Shown here in pieces: positions 1-7,194 of a stretch of 11,750 nucleotides of DNA. The stretch covers positions 1 through 11,750 of the forward strand of contig JALSSE010000229.1 of assembly GCA_026984415.1 (NCBI GenBank), in the 5' to 3' direction. The position numbers and the translations under genes were made by a program. Source of the stretch: Hydrogenothermaceae bacterium. GTDB taxonomy: Bacteria; Aquificota; Aquificae; Hydrogenothermales; Hydrogenothermaceae. Every line of letters starts with the position of its first letter. The first letter of the stretch is position 1. Under the pieces are notes generated by a model. It was not told the origin of the DNA. It searched no databases and was given only the letters and a program-made list of their open reading frames with translations.

Positions 1-819
1 TTAGAAAACGGATTTCTTTACATTGCCCAACCACCTTTATACAAATTTAAAAAGGGACGCTCAAATATCTACGTCAAAGATGATGACGAGCTTAACAGAA
101 TAATAATTGACTTTGCAAGTGATGAAATTGCTTTTGAAGGTAAAAACTTTACAAAAATTCAGATTAAAGATATTGCAAAAAAAGCAAAAGAATATAAAGA
201 ATTAAAAAATGCAATGTATAAGAGAAAAGATAAAGACGTTGTAAATGCTGTTTTGAAACTCTCTATTTCTGATGATGATATTAGGGATGAAGAAAAAGTT
301 AAAGAAATTGTTGAAAAACTAAAAGAACTACTTCCTAATTATGAAGTTTACTACGAATACAACCCAATAGAAGGTGATTACGAAATTTTCTGTGAAAGAA
401 AGGAAAGGTTTGGAAAGGTAATAAACAAAATAGACAGTAATTTGCTTACATCTTTTGCTTATAGAAGAGTACAGGAACTTGAGGCTCAATTAAAAGAAAC
501 AATTGGTGAACTTCCTTATGAAATTTCTTACAAAACAAGAACTGTTGAAGTAAAAGATTTAGATGAGTTATACGATGTTATAGTTGATGCTGGAATGTAT
601 GGAGCAGAAGTACAGAGATATAAAGGTCTTGGGGAGATGAACCCAGAACAGTTATGGGAAACAACAATGAATCCTAAAACAAGAAGGTTAATGCAGGTAA
701 CTCTTGAAGATGCAGCCCTTGCAGATGAGGTATTTACTATATTGATGGGTGAAAAGGTAGAGCCCCGTAAAGAATTTATAATGAAATATGCAAAAGAAGT
801 TAGAAATTTAGATGTATAA
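1..819 (+). CDS. gyrB: DNA gyrase subunit B, C-terminal 272 residues (5' end outside window)
   Basis: This is the C-terminal part of the ATPase subunit of DNA gyrase, which with GyrA introduces negative supercoils into DNA. The reading frame is open from base 1. The fragment begins inside the TOPRIM region with YIAQPPLYK (fragment residues 7-15) and ends with the conserved tail [18 protein letters not shown] (from residue 205), followed by VEPRKEFI. The methionine at base 214 is internal and not a start. Between these two blocks, roughly residues 45-195 form a long, charged, poorly conserved stretch matching the insertion found in GyrB of many Gram-negative bacteria and absent from the short Gram-positive type. 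The gene ends at a strong hairpin and faces the minus-strand run. ParE is the alternative, but the insertion and tail fit GyrB better. Confidence 0.95.
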   Translation, partial: LENGFLYIAQPPLYKFKKGRSNIYVKDDDELNRIIIDFASDEIAFEGKNFTKIQIKDIAKKAKEYKELKNAMYKRKDKDVVNAVLKLSISDDDIRDEEKVKEIVEKLKELLPNYEVYYEYNPIEGDYEIFCERKERFGKVINKIDSNLLTSFAYRRVQELEAQLKETIGELPYEISYKTRTVEVKDLDELYDVIVDAGMYGAEVQRYKGLGEMNPEQLWETTMNPKTRRLMQVTLEDAALADEVFTILMGEKVEPRKEFIMKYAKEVRNLDV

Positions 820-822
820 ATT

Positions 823-848
823 AAAAGCCCTCAATTGAGGGCTTTTTT
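823..848. terminator. Bidirectional rho-independent terminator
   Basis: A perfect 10-bp stem (AAAAGCCCTC at 823-832, GAGGGCTTTT at 837-846) encloses the loop AATT. T-rich sequence follows on the plus strand (843-848). On the minus strand the stem is likewise followed by TTTT and further T-rich sequence. It lies 3 nt after the gyrB stop and can also end the minus-strand transcript. The minus-strand gene is read into the hairpin: its last codons and its TGA stop (833-831) lie within stem and loop. Confidence 0.93.
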
Positions 849-1229
849 AAATAGTTCTATTAAATCAAGGTTTAGTTTATATTCTTCACCTTCTATCTGG
901 ATAAACGTTTCAAAATTAAACTTTTTAAATATTTCCCCTAAATTTTCACTTTTTAATTCATTTAAATATTCGTTAAAAAGAAATTTATCTGCAATTTTAA
1001 AACTTACTGCCAAAATCATTAATGTAGAATCTGGTATTTTTGCAAGCTGAAATCTTTTTATAGCCTCTGTATAATGCCTTTCTGTAATGTGCTTACACCC
1101 TCTTAAGAACCATTTCTCATCTAACGTCAATTCGTAATTTTTCAAAAGATTTTCAAAAAAATCTGTATCTAATTGTTCTTCTCCTTTTTTAAAAAGGATT
1201 TTTACTTTTCTAAAATAAATGTTTTCCAT
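831..1229 (-). CDS. Hypothetical 132-aa helical protein, TPR-like
   Basis: I do not recognise a named family. The protein is acidic to neutral, rich in Leu, Phe, Lys and Glu, with no signal peptide or membrane segment, so it is probably cytoplasmic. Residues about 37-65 (DEKWFLRGCKHITERHYTEAIKRFQLA) read like one tetratricopeptide-type helix pair: large aromatic, small residue in the turn, then EAIKRF. The following helices (68-105) could extend the repeat. This suggests a protein-protein contact role, which is inference. The ATG overlaps the end of the upstream phosphatase gene by 20 nt, so translation is probably coupled. No strong Shine-Dalgarno is visible; GGTAAAG sits just before the start. 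It is the last gene of the minus-strand run, and its 3' end lies inside the shared terminator. Confidence 0.75.
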   Translation of the reverse strand: MENIYFRKVKILFKKGEEQLDTDFFENLLKNYELTLDEKWFLRGCKHITERHYTEAIKRFQLAKIPDSTLMILAVSFKIADKFLFNEYLNELKSENLGEIFKKFNFETFIQIEGEEYKLNLDLIELFKKALN

Positions 1230-1659
1230 TCTTTACCCAGTTTGATAGATTTTTTAAAAATTTTATCTGTGTTGAGGTTTCAGGGAAAAATTTTTTAGAG
1301 ATAACTTTATCTAATGCTTTTTCATAAGGTATTCCAGAATAAATTAAATATCCAGCTAAAAATGTTCCGCTTCTTGCAATTCCTAATTTACAGTGGACTA
1401 CAACTCTTTTATCTTCTCTTATTTTTTGTGAAATATAATCATAAATCAGTATTATTTCATCAATTTCTATTTCAGTATACATCCCTAATGGATAGTGGAT
1501 TGTTTCAAAGAATTCTTTTTGTTTCTCAAATAGAAATTTGCCATAACTTCCTTCTAATAAGTTAATAACAAGATTTACATTTTGTTCTTTCCATATTTTC
1601 AATTCATCTAATTCAGGGGCTTTACTTCCACCTAAATTTTTATCTACCCATCTAATCAT
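1210..1659 (-). CDS. Dual-specificity-type protein tyrosine phosphatase with atypical general-acid position
   Basis: A small (149 aa) cysteine-based phosphatase of the DUSP23/archaeal-type family, predicted cytoplasmic, which would remove phosphate from phospho-Tyr/Ser/Thr or a small phospho-substrate. The P-loop HCKLGIARSG carries the nucleophile Cys90, the phosphate-binding Arg96 and Ser97. The N-terminus (RWVDKNLGGSKAP, residues 3-15) matches the usual opening of the family, supporting this ATG although no Shine-Dalgarno is evident. An ungapped comparison from memory with human DUSP23 (IPDFCPP...HC) puts Met60 where the general-acid Asp is expected. The nearby acidic residues Glu63, Glu65 and Asp67 might substitute, or the enzyme may be weak or specialised. 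The gene sits 43 nt after the PIN-like gene and overlaps the next gene by 20 nt. Confidence 0.9.
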   Translation of the reverse strand: MIRWVDKNLGGSKAPELDELKIWKEQNVNLVINLLEGSYGKFLFEKQKEFFETIHYPLGMYTEIEIDEIILIYDYISQKIREDKRVVVHCKLGIARSGTFLAGYLIYSGIPYEKALDKVISKKFFPETSTQIKFLKNLSNWVKNGKHLF

Positions 1660-1702
1660 CGCTTTTGCTTTGTTTGTTAATGAAATAAAAAATTTAGGTT
1701 AG

Positions 1703-2065
1703 CTATAAATCTTTAATTCTAAGTTCAAACTTTTTATTTCTCATACTTACGATAATAAATTTTTGTTTTACATTCTTTATATTTTGTATTATAGATTTAA
1801 ATGCATCAACTTCTATTTTTCCTCTGATATTTCCTTTTAAACAGATTACACCTACAGGTAAAAGATGTTTTTTATAAATTATTTCTCCAATATCTCCACA
1901 ATCACGGGTTATAATTATTCTTTTTTCTTTAATAGATATATTTAACACATAGATATCAGTAATTCCAGATTGAATATCAGTTCCGACTCTTTTAACATCA
2001 AAACCTCGTGATTTTAAATAAAGGTACAATGACGTACTAATGTTCTCATCCAATAAAAACTTCAT
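1703..2065 (-). CDS. DUF5615-family PIN-like protein (probable toxin)
   Basis: This 120-aa protein has the hallmarks of the PIN-like DUF5615 family: the opening MKFLLDENIS with acidic Asp6 and Glu7, a central Asp37 (GITDIYVL), and the TRDCGDIGE block with Asp55 and Asp58. In PIN-fold nucleases such acidic residues bind the divalent metal used for RNA cleavage. Family members commonly form pairs with a DUF433 gene directly upstream, as here, and are regarded as toxin candidates; activity of this one is inference. The core length is normal and the motifs look intact. Its ATG lies inside the end of the DUF433 gene (20-nt overlap), behind a weak purine-rich AAAGAAAAG sequence, so translation is likely coupled to the antitoxin gene. 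Confidence 0.85.
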   Translation of the reverse strand: MKFLLDENISTSLYLYLKSRGFDVKRVGTDIQSGITDIYVLNISIKEKRIIITRDCGDIGEIIYKKHLLPVGVICLKGNIRGKIEVDAFKSIIQNIKNVKQKFIIVSMRNKKFELRIKDL

Positions 2066-2456
2066 CTTTTCTTTTTTGTTTATAGTATTTCCTTAAAATT
2101 GATAAAAGAATTTTGAGACAAACTTTTAGTTTAGGAGAATTAACAGACTTGTACAGGTCATGGGAGTTTAAATTTTTTAAATAATTATAACAACCTTCAT
2201 ATTTAAATAGGTTTTCTATTTCTTTAGATGTAGAGGCTTTTTTTCTTAAAGAATTTATTTCTATTTCAAAAATTTTTTTTGTAAAATCAAAGAAATATTC
2301 AAAAATTTTATTATTGACAGACGGATATTCTTTTTCTATTTCTTCTAAAGTCAATCCAGATAAAATGGATTCTGCTATATCATCAATAGATATACGAGTA
2401 CCTTCAAATATAAATTTACCGTTTCTGATGTCTTTATCCCTAACTATTTTATACAT
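2046..2456 (-). CDS. DUF433-family protein (probable antitoxin) with C-terminal extension
   Basis: The first 65 or so residues match DUF433: the GKFIFEGTRISIDDI block (residues 13-27), then SGLTLEEIEKEYPSV, which reads as a small helix-turn-helix. DUF433 proteins are usually partners of DUF5615 PIN-like proteins and are thought to act as DNA-binding antitoxins. The family is usually about 75-100 residues long; this one has 136, with a Lys-rich helical tail (about 66-136) that I do not recognise and that could bind the partner. A clear Shine-Dalgarno GAGGA (2465-2461) lies 4 nt before the ATG. The gene begins 44 nt after purL and no terminator separates them, so it may share the purL transcript, have a promoter of its own in the AT-rich gap, or both. 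Confidence 0.85.
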   Translation of the reverse strand: MYKIVRDKDIRNGKFIFEGTRISIDDIAESILSGLTLEEIEKEYPSVNNKIFEYFFDFTKKIFEIEINSLRKKASTSKEIENLFKYEGCYNYLKNLNSHDLYKSVNSPKLKVCLKILLSILRKYYKQKRKDEVFIG

Positions 2457-2500
2457 GTTTTCCTCATTCCTAATTTACCTATAGAATATAAAGAATATAA

Positions 2501-4756
2501 TCAATCCAACAACTCTTTTAGTTTAAATTCCCAGCCTTTCCTTAAAATTTCCATGTTTTCTTTAATTTCTATACCGTTAATTTTCAAGTTAAGTTCTGGA
2601 TTTTCCAACACTTTTCCAACTATTTTAAAATCCATACCTATTTCTTTTGCTCTTTGTCGGAGGAAATCAATATTATCTTCAGACAGAGAAATAACTACAA
2701 TACTTCTCATCTCATCAAAAAGCTCAAAATCTGGTCTGTAATCTGTTTCAATATCAATTTCAATTCCAAAAGTTTTTTCTTCCTGAAAAGCAGGTTCTAT
2801 TAGAGCCGTAATAAGACCACCATCAGAAACATCATGGGCTGATTTTATTTTCTCTTTATTGTTCCTTATAAATTCTGAAAGTTTCAGTTCAACATCTAAG
2901 TTGATAGGTGGAATTTCTCCAGAAATTATTCCGTGAACTTCTTTTAAATACTCACTTCCGTTTATTGTTGGTTTTTTATTAACTTCCCCAATTAAAGCAA
3001 TAATATCTCCTTCCTTTTGGTAAAAAGAAGGTATTGCTTCTTCTGGAGAGTCTAAAACTCCAACTGCCACAACAACAGGAGTTGGATAAATATTTAGCCT
3101 CATATCTGGTAAAACAGTTTCGTTGTATAATGATACATTCCCTCCGATTACAGGTGTGTTTAATTTTTTGCAGGCTTCAGCCATTCCTTTTGTTGCCTGT
3201 TCAAACTGCCACATAATTTCTGGATTTTCTGGATTTCCCCAGTTTAAACAATCTGTTATTGCAAGGGGTTTAGCACCTGAAACGTAAATATTCCTTACTG
3301 CTTCTGCAACAACTCTTTTTCCACCTTCAAATGGGTCAAGGTATACCCATCTCCCATTTCCATCTGAAGCTATTGCTATAGCTTTTTTTGAATTTATTTC
3401 TGGTTTTATACTCCACCTTACCCTTAAAATAGCAGCATCACTTCCCGGTTTTACAACAGTATTAATCCCTACTTCGTGGTCGTACTGTCTATAAATCCAC
3501 TCTTTTTTTGCTATTGTTGGAGATGAGATAACCTGTTTTACAGCACTTAATATATCTACCTCTGGTAGCTCATTTTGATTAAAGTTTTTTGTTTCTTTTA
3601 AATATTCAGGTTCTTTTTTAGGTCTGTTATAGACAGGTGCATCATCAACTATTGCTGATATAGGCAAATCTACTATTTTTTGGTCTTTGTAAAATACTTC
3701 CATTCTTTTTGTATCTGTTGTTTCACCAATTACTGCTGCTTCTAAACCGTAAAATTTTGCTATTTTTAAAACTTCCTCAACATTTTCATTATCAACGGCG
3801 TACAGCATTCTTTCCTGAGATTCTGATAATAATATTTCATACGGTGTCATATTTTCTTCTCTTAATGGAACATTTTCCAAATATACTTTTACTCCCATTC
3901 CAGATTTTTCACCAAATTCAGATGTTGAACCTGCAAGTCCTGCTGCTCCAAAGTCCTGACAACCTACAATCAGGTTTTTTTGCATAACCTCAAGTGTACA
4001 TTCAATAAGCCTTTTTCCAAAGAACGGGTCTCCTATCTGTACATTTGGTCTTTTTGATTCTGATTCCTCTGAAAATTCTGCTGATGCCATTGTAGCTCCA
4101 TGGATTCCATCTCTCCCTGTTGATGAACCTACCATTACCATTTTTTGACCTATTTTTGTGGCTCTGGCTCTGAATATTTTATCTTTTTCTAAAATTCCTA
4201 AAGCAAATGCATTAACAAGAGGGTTTCCTGCGTATACTTCATCAAATACAGCTTCTCCACCTATTGTAGGCACTCCAATACAGTTTCCATAAAAACCTAT
4301 TCCTTTTACTACTCCCTGTGCTATAGGTTTTGAATCTTTTATATTTTTTCTTGTTCCATCTTTTCTTGGGTCTCCAAATCTTAAACTATCAAATCCACAT
4401 ACAGGTCTTGCTCCCATTGATATAACATCTCTTATTATTCCACCTACACCAGTTGCAGCTCCGTGGAAAGGTTCTATGTAAGATGGGTGGTTGTGGGATT
4501 CTACTTTAAAAGCTACAGCGTACTTATCGTCTATTTCAACCACTCCAGCATTTTCACCTGGTCCCTGAATAACCCATGGGGCATCTGTTGGAAATACTGA
4601 GAGATAAGGTTTTGATGATTTGTAGGAGCAGTGTTCACTCCAGAGTGCTCCAAATATTCCAAGCTCCACTTCGTTAGGTTCTCTTCCTATCAGATTTACA
4701 ATTCTTCTGTATTCTTCTAAGGTTAATCCATGTGCTGATAATATTTTTTCGTCCAT
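2501..4756 (-). CDS. purL: Phosphoribosylformylglycinamidine synthase subunit PurL (small type)
   Basis: It catalyses the ATP- and ammonia-dependent conversion of FGAR to FGAM, the fourth step of de novo purine synthesis, in complex with PurS and the glutaminase PurQ. The 751 residues fit the small PurL that lacks fused PurS and PurQ parts. Visible motifs are SEHCSYKSSKPYL (40-52), GPGENAGVVEID (65-76), ESHNHPS (86-92) with the conserved His88, the glycine-rich GAATGVGGIIRD (99-110), CQDFGAAGL (266-274) and HDVSDGGL (641-648), spanning both AIR-synthase-like halves. The start has a good AGGAG (4767-4763) 6 nt upstream. purQ and purS are not adjacent. The 55-nt gap before it contains no recognisable purine riboswitch. 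It may be co-transcribed with the signalling genes upstream. Confidence 0.97.
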   Translation of the reverse strand: MDEKILSAHGLTLEEYRRIVNLIGREPNEVELGIFGALWSEHCSYKSSKPYLSVFPTDAPWVIQGPGENAGVVEIDDKYAVAFKVESHNHPSYIEPFHGAATGVGGIIRDVISMGARPVCGFDSLRFGDPRKDGTRKNIKDSKPIAQGVVKGIGFYGNCIGVPTIGGEAVFDEVYAGNPLVNAFALGILEKDKIFRARATKIGQKMVMVGSSTGRDGIHGATMASAEFSEESESKRPNVQIGDPFFGKRLIECTLEVMQKNLIVGCQDFGAAGLAGSTSEFGEKSGMGVKVYLENVPLREENMTPYEILLSESQERMLYAVDNENVEEVLKIAKFYGLEAAVIGETTDTKRMEVFYKDQKIVDLPISAIVDDAPVYNRPKKEPEYLKETKNFNQNELPEVDILSAVKQVISSPTIAKKEWIYRQYDHEVGINTVVKPGSDAAILRVRWSIKPEINSKKAIAIASDGNGRWVYLDPFEGGKRVVAEAVRNIYVSGAKPLAITDCLNWGNPENPEIMWQFEQATKGMAEACKKLNTPVIGGNVSLYNETVLPDMRLNIYPTPVVVAVGVLDSPEEAIPSFYQKEGDIIALIGEVNKKPTINGSEYLKEVHGIISGEIPPINLDVELKLSEFIRNNKEKIKSAHDVSDGGLITALIEPAFQEEKTFGIEIDIETDYRPDFELFDEMRSIVVISLSEDNIDFLRQRAKEIGMDFKIVGKVLENPELNLKINGIEIKENMEILRKGWEFKLKELLD

Positions 4757-4811
4757 TTATTGCTCCTGAATTGATAAATTTTAGATACTTTATTTTACAA
4801 CAGTTTGAAGG

Positions 4812-6746
4812 TTAATTGATTTTATTTTTTCCTGAATTTTTCTTTTGATTTTCTATTAATTTTTCATAAGGTAAAGGTTCCATTAAATAAAAACCTTGCC
4901 CGTATTTTATTCCAATTTCTTTAACTTTTTCCAATATTTCTTTACTTGATATATGTTCTGCTACTGTTCCTATCTTTATTTCTTTTGCAAAGTGGTTTAT
5001 CGTTTCTACAATTATATAGGAATTCTTTTCTTTGTCTAAATTTTTGATTAAACTGCCGTCTATTTTTAAGTAATCAATGTTTAACTGGAGTATGTTTATG
5101 AAGTTTGAATATCCAGAACCAAAATCGTCAATTGCTATTTTACTTCCTTTTTGTTTTATTCTTTTTATGTATTTTCTTATTATCTCATAATCTAATATTT
5201 CTTCATCTTCTAATATTTCAAAGGAGATACGTTCAGCACAGTTTTTATCAAGTTCTTTTTCTATTATTTCTAAAATATCCTCATTTAAAATATCCAAAAT
5301 TGATAAATTAATAGAAACCTTTATATCTTTATTTTCTTTTAACAGCTTAAAATTCTGCCTTAAAATGCTTTTTGTGAAATCAAAGTAAACGTTAGTTCCT
5401 TTGATAACATTTAAAAAATAACTTGGTAGAAAGATTTTTCCATTTTTATCAAGAAATCTTGCTAAAACTTCATAAGAAACTATTTCCATTGTTTCAAGAT
5501 TAAAAATAGGTTGATAGTAAGATATTATCCTGTTTTCTAAAATAGCATCTTTTATTTCATTTATATTTTTTATTATTTCTTTTACATGTTGTTTTTCGTC
5601 GTATACTTCTATTCTGTTTCTTCCTTTCCTTTTAGCTTCGTAAAGGAGAGTATCTGCTATTTTAATAGCATCTTCTAAATTTTTTGTTCTTTCTGTATCA
5701 AGATTTACACCAATTGAAATTGTTACATTGATTTTTTCTCCATTTTTTAAGAAAATTGGTTTAGATGCTATTCCTTTTCTAATTCTCTCTGCAAGGCTGT
5801 TTATAATCTGATTACTTCTTCCTGATTTTTTTACAAGCAGTAAAAATTCTTCTCCACCGTATCTTATAAATATATCTTCACTACTTCTGATAGTTTTTTC
5901 AATTCTTTTTGTTATTTCTTTCAGAACAATATCCCCTGCATCGTGTCCATAGGTATCATTAATTTTTTTGAAATGGTCTATGTCAATTGCCATAACAATG
6001 TAGTCTTTTATATTTAACTTCGGTGAAATGTCTTTTAGAAATGTTCTATTATAAACTTCTGTAAGAGGGTCTATATATGTTTTTTTCTTTAATCTGGCAT
6101 ATTTAAAAATCTGGAAAAGTATAAAAATTATAGAAATGAGGATGAACAGGAAAACAAAAGCTATTATGTTTTTTATATTTTGAATTATTTTATTAACTTC
6201 TTTTAGTTTTGAAACAGAAAAATCAACAACCATAAGTGCTTCTACTTTGTCATTTCTCACAAAAGGTTTAACATAAGTTATCCATATAGAGAAAAGGTTG
6301 TCATCACTTATTACAATATCTTTTTTAAGTTCAAACACCTTTTCCCAATCAGGATTAAAAACATCAAATTTCTGGTTAGGTCTTGCTTTATCTTCCTTTG
6401 AAGCATCTAAAAGGTATCTAAATTTTCCATCTTTATCCCTGTATAGCATATAAATATATTTAATGTTTGGGGTTATAAGGATAGACAGTTTATCTTCAAG
6501 GTATGAGCGTATTTTTTCGTTGGAAAGTAAAGTTTTTACAATATTTTTATTTCCAACTTTTCTTTCTAAATCATTTTCAAAATTTTTTAAGATATAGGAA
6601 ACCTCTTTTGTAAAAAGGGTTTGAATCTCCCTTTCAAGGTTCTTTTGTAAAGAGGGCATTAAAAAATAAAGGTATGCAAGTACAGCAATAATAAGTAATC
6701 CAACAGGTATAACAATGTAAAATCGTTTAAAAAAATCTCTTACCAT
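4812..6746 (-). CDS. Membrane-bound Cache-like sensor with GGDEF and EAL domains (c-di-GMP synthesis and/or breakdown)
   Basis: A 644-residue inner-membrane protein. A membrane helix at about 10-30 and another at 192-214 flank a periplasmic sensor region (31-185) whose end (WITYVKPF...ALMVVDFSV) resembles Cache domains. The GGDEF domain (about 225-385) has the intact active site GGEEF (297-301). The inhibitory I-site RxxD is not intact: Asp291 is present, but three residues before it is Ser, not Arg. The EAL domain (about 395-630) has EVL at 426-428, Asn480, Glu510, Asp540-Asp541 in DDFGSG, Lys561, Glu597 in AEH (usually AEG) and Gln617, so most expected metal- and substrate-binding residues remain. 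Both activities look possible. The start overlaps the stop of the periplasmic protein gene (ATGGTAA, 7 nt), indicating tight coupling. Confidence 0.93.
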   Translation of the reverse strand: MVRDFFKRFYIVIPVGLLIIAVLAYLYFLMPSLQKNLEREIQTLFTKEVSYILKNFENDLERKVGNKNIVKTLLSNEKIRSYLEDKLSILITPNIKYIYMLYRDKDGKFRYLLDASKEDKARPNQKFDVFNPDWEKVFELKKDIVISDDNLFSIWITYVKPFVRNDKVEALMVVDFSVSKLKEVNKIIQNIKNIIAFVFLFILISIIFILFQIFKYARLKKKTYIDPLTEVYNRTFLKDISPKLNIKDYIVMAIDIDHFKKINDTYGHDAGDIVLKEITKRIEKTIRSSEDIFIRYGGEEFLLLVKKSGRSNQIINSLAERIRKGIASKPIFLKNGEKINVTISIGVNLDTERTKNLEDAIKIADTLLYEAKRKGRNRIEVYDEKQHVKEIIKNINEIKDAILENRIISYYQPIFNLETMEIVSYEVLARFLDKNGKIFLPSYFLNVIKGTNVYFDFTKSILRQNFKLLKENKDIKVSINLSILDILNEDILEIIEKELDKNCAERISFEILEDEEILDYEIIRKYIKRIKQKGSKIAIDDFGSGYSNFINILQLNIDYLKIDGSLIKNLDKEKNSYIIVETINHFAKEIKIGTVAEHISSKEILEKVKEIGIKYGQGFYLMEPLPYEKLIENQKKNSGKNKIN

Positions 6747-7183
6747 ACTCTATCTTCTATGTACTTTCTTAAGGATTTTGGAGGGTTTATATTAAACTTC
6801 TTTAATCTGCTCTTGATAAAAACGATGTTAGGTCTACCTTTGTGCCAGAATATTGCACCAATGACATTTTCGTCTTTCAGAAGGAAATACTTCATTCCAA
6901 TTATTGGTTTTTTAATACTCTTGAATTTGTGTTCAGAGTTTATTTTTTCAGATGCGAGAATAAAATCAGCAATTTTAATATTTTTTGTTTGAATTAATAC
7001 TTTTGAGTATTTAGAGATTTTTAATGCATCATTTCCGTAGAAATATACATACAACTTTTCTTTTTTAAAAAGAATTTTTGCAATACTGTCAATAAGTTTT
7101 GCTTCAAATTTTACTTCTTTATTATTGTTCCCAGCGTAAGATATACCGAAAATTAAAAGTAATATAATAAAAATCTTTTTCAT
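6740..7183 (-). CDS. Small secreted periplasmic protein, weakly YfiR-like
   Basis: A 147-aa protein with a clear signal peptide (MKK, hydrophobic residues 4-14, likely cleavage after SYA at 17). The mature part is basic and has no cysteine. The order of elements recalls the YfiR/DUF4154 family: a helix (KFEAKLIDSIAKILF), then strand YVYFYGNDAL (45-54), then IADFILAS (71-78), then a segment GAIFWHKGRPNIVFIKSRLKKFNI (109-132) like the YfiR region preceding its C-terminal helix. That likeness is from pattern memory and is weak. YfiR proteins are periplasmic repressors of a membrane GGDEF partner; here a GGDEF-EAL gene follows with a 7-nt overlap and an outer-membrane receptor gene precedes by 11 nt, which supports a similar linking role. 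AGG lies about 10 nt before the ATG, a weak ribosome site. Confidence 0.72.
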   Translation of the reverse strand: MKKIFIILLLIFGISYAGNNNKEVKFEAKLIDSIAKILFKKEKLYVYFYGNDALKISKYSKVLIQTKNIKIADFILASEKINSEHKFKSIKKPIIGMKYFLLKDENVIGAIFWHKGRPNIVFIKSRLKKFNINPPKSLRKYIEDRVW

Positions 7184-7194
7184 CTATTATTAAC

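Noticed and set aside
214..216. ATG as a possible start of a separate 201-residue protein
   Set aside because: The frame is open upstream to base 1 and encodes conserved GyrB sequence there (YIAQPPLYK), so this Met is internal.
835..1050. Plus-strand open frame opposite the 132-aa hypothetical protein
   Set aside because: It begins inside the terminator and lies antisense to a better gene; its Ser/Phe/Leu-rich composition is typical of a shadow frame.
1182..1198. Palindrome TCCTTTTT-T-AAAAAGGA within the 132-aa gene
   Set aside because: It is in coding sequence near the start, is A/T-dominated and needs a one-base loop; chance in AT-rich DNA is the simplest explanation.
2457..2500. Dedicated promoter for the DUF433/DUF5615 pair
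   Set aside because: TATATT-like boxes exist on the minus strand but the best -35 (TTGTTG) matches only half of the consensus; not listed as a feature.
3034..3987. Plus-strand open frames within purL
   Set aside because: They are antisense to strongly conserved purL sequence, are Leu/Gln/Phe-rich and match nothing recognisable.
4757..4811. Purine riboswitch or separate purL promoter
   Set aside because: The gap is only 55 nt, too short for a known purine riboswitch, and no convincing -35/-10 pair is present.
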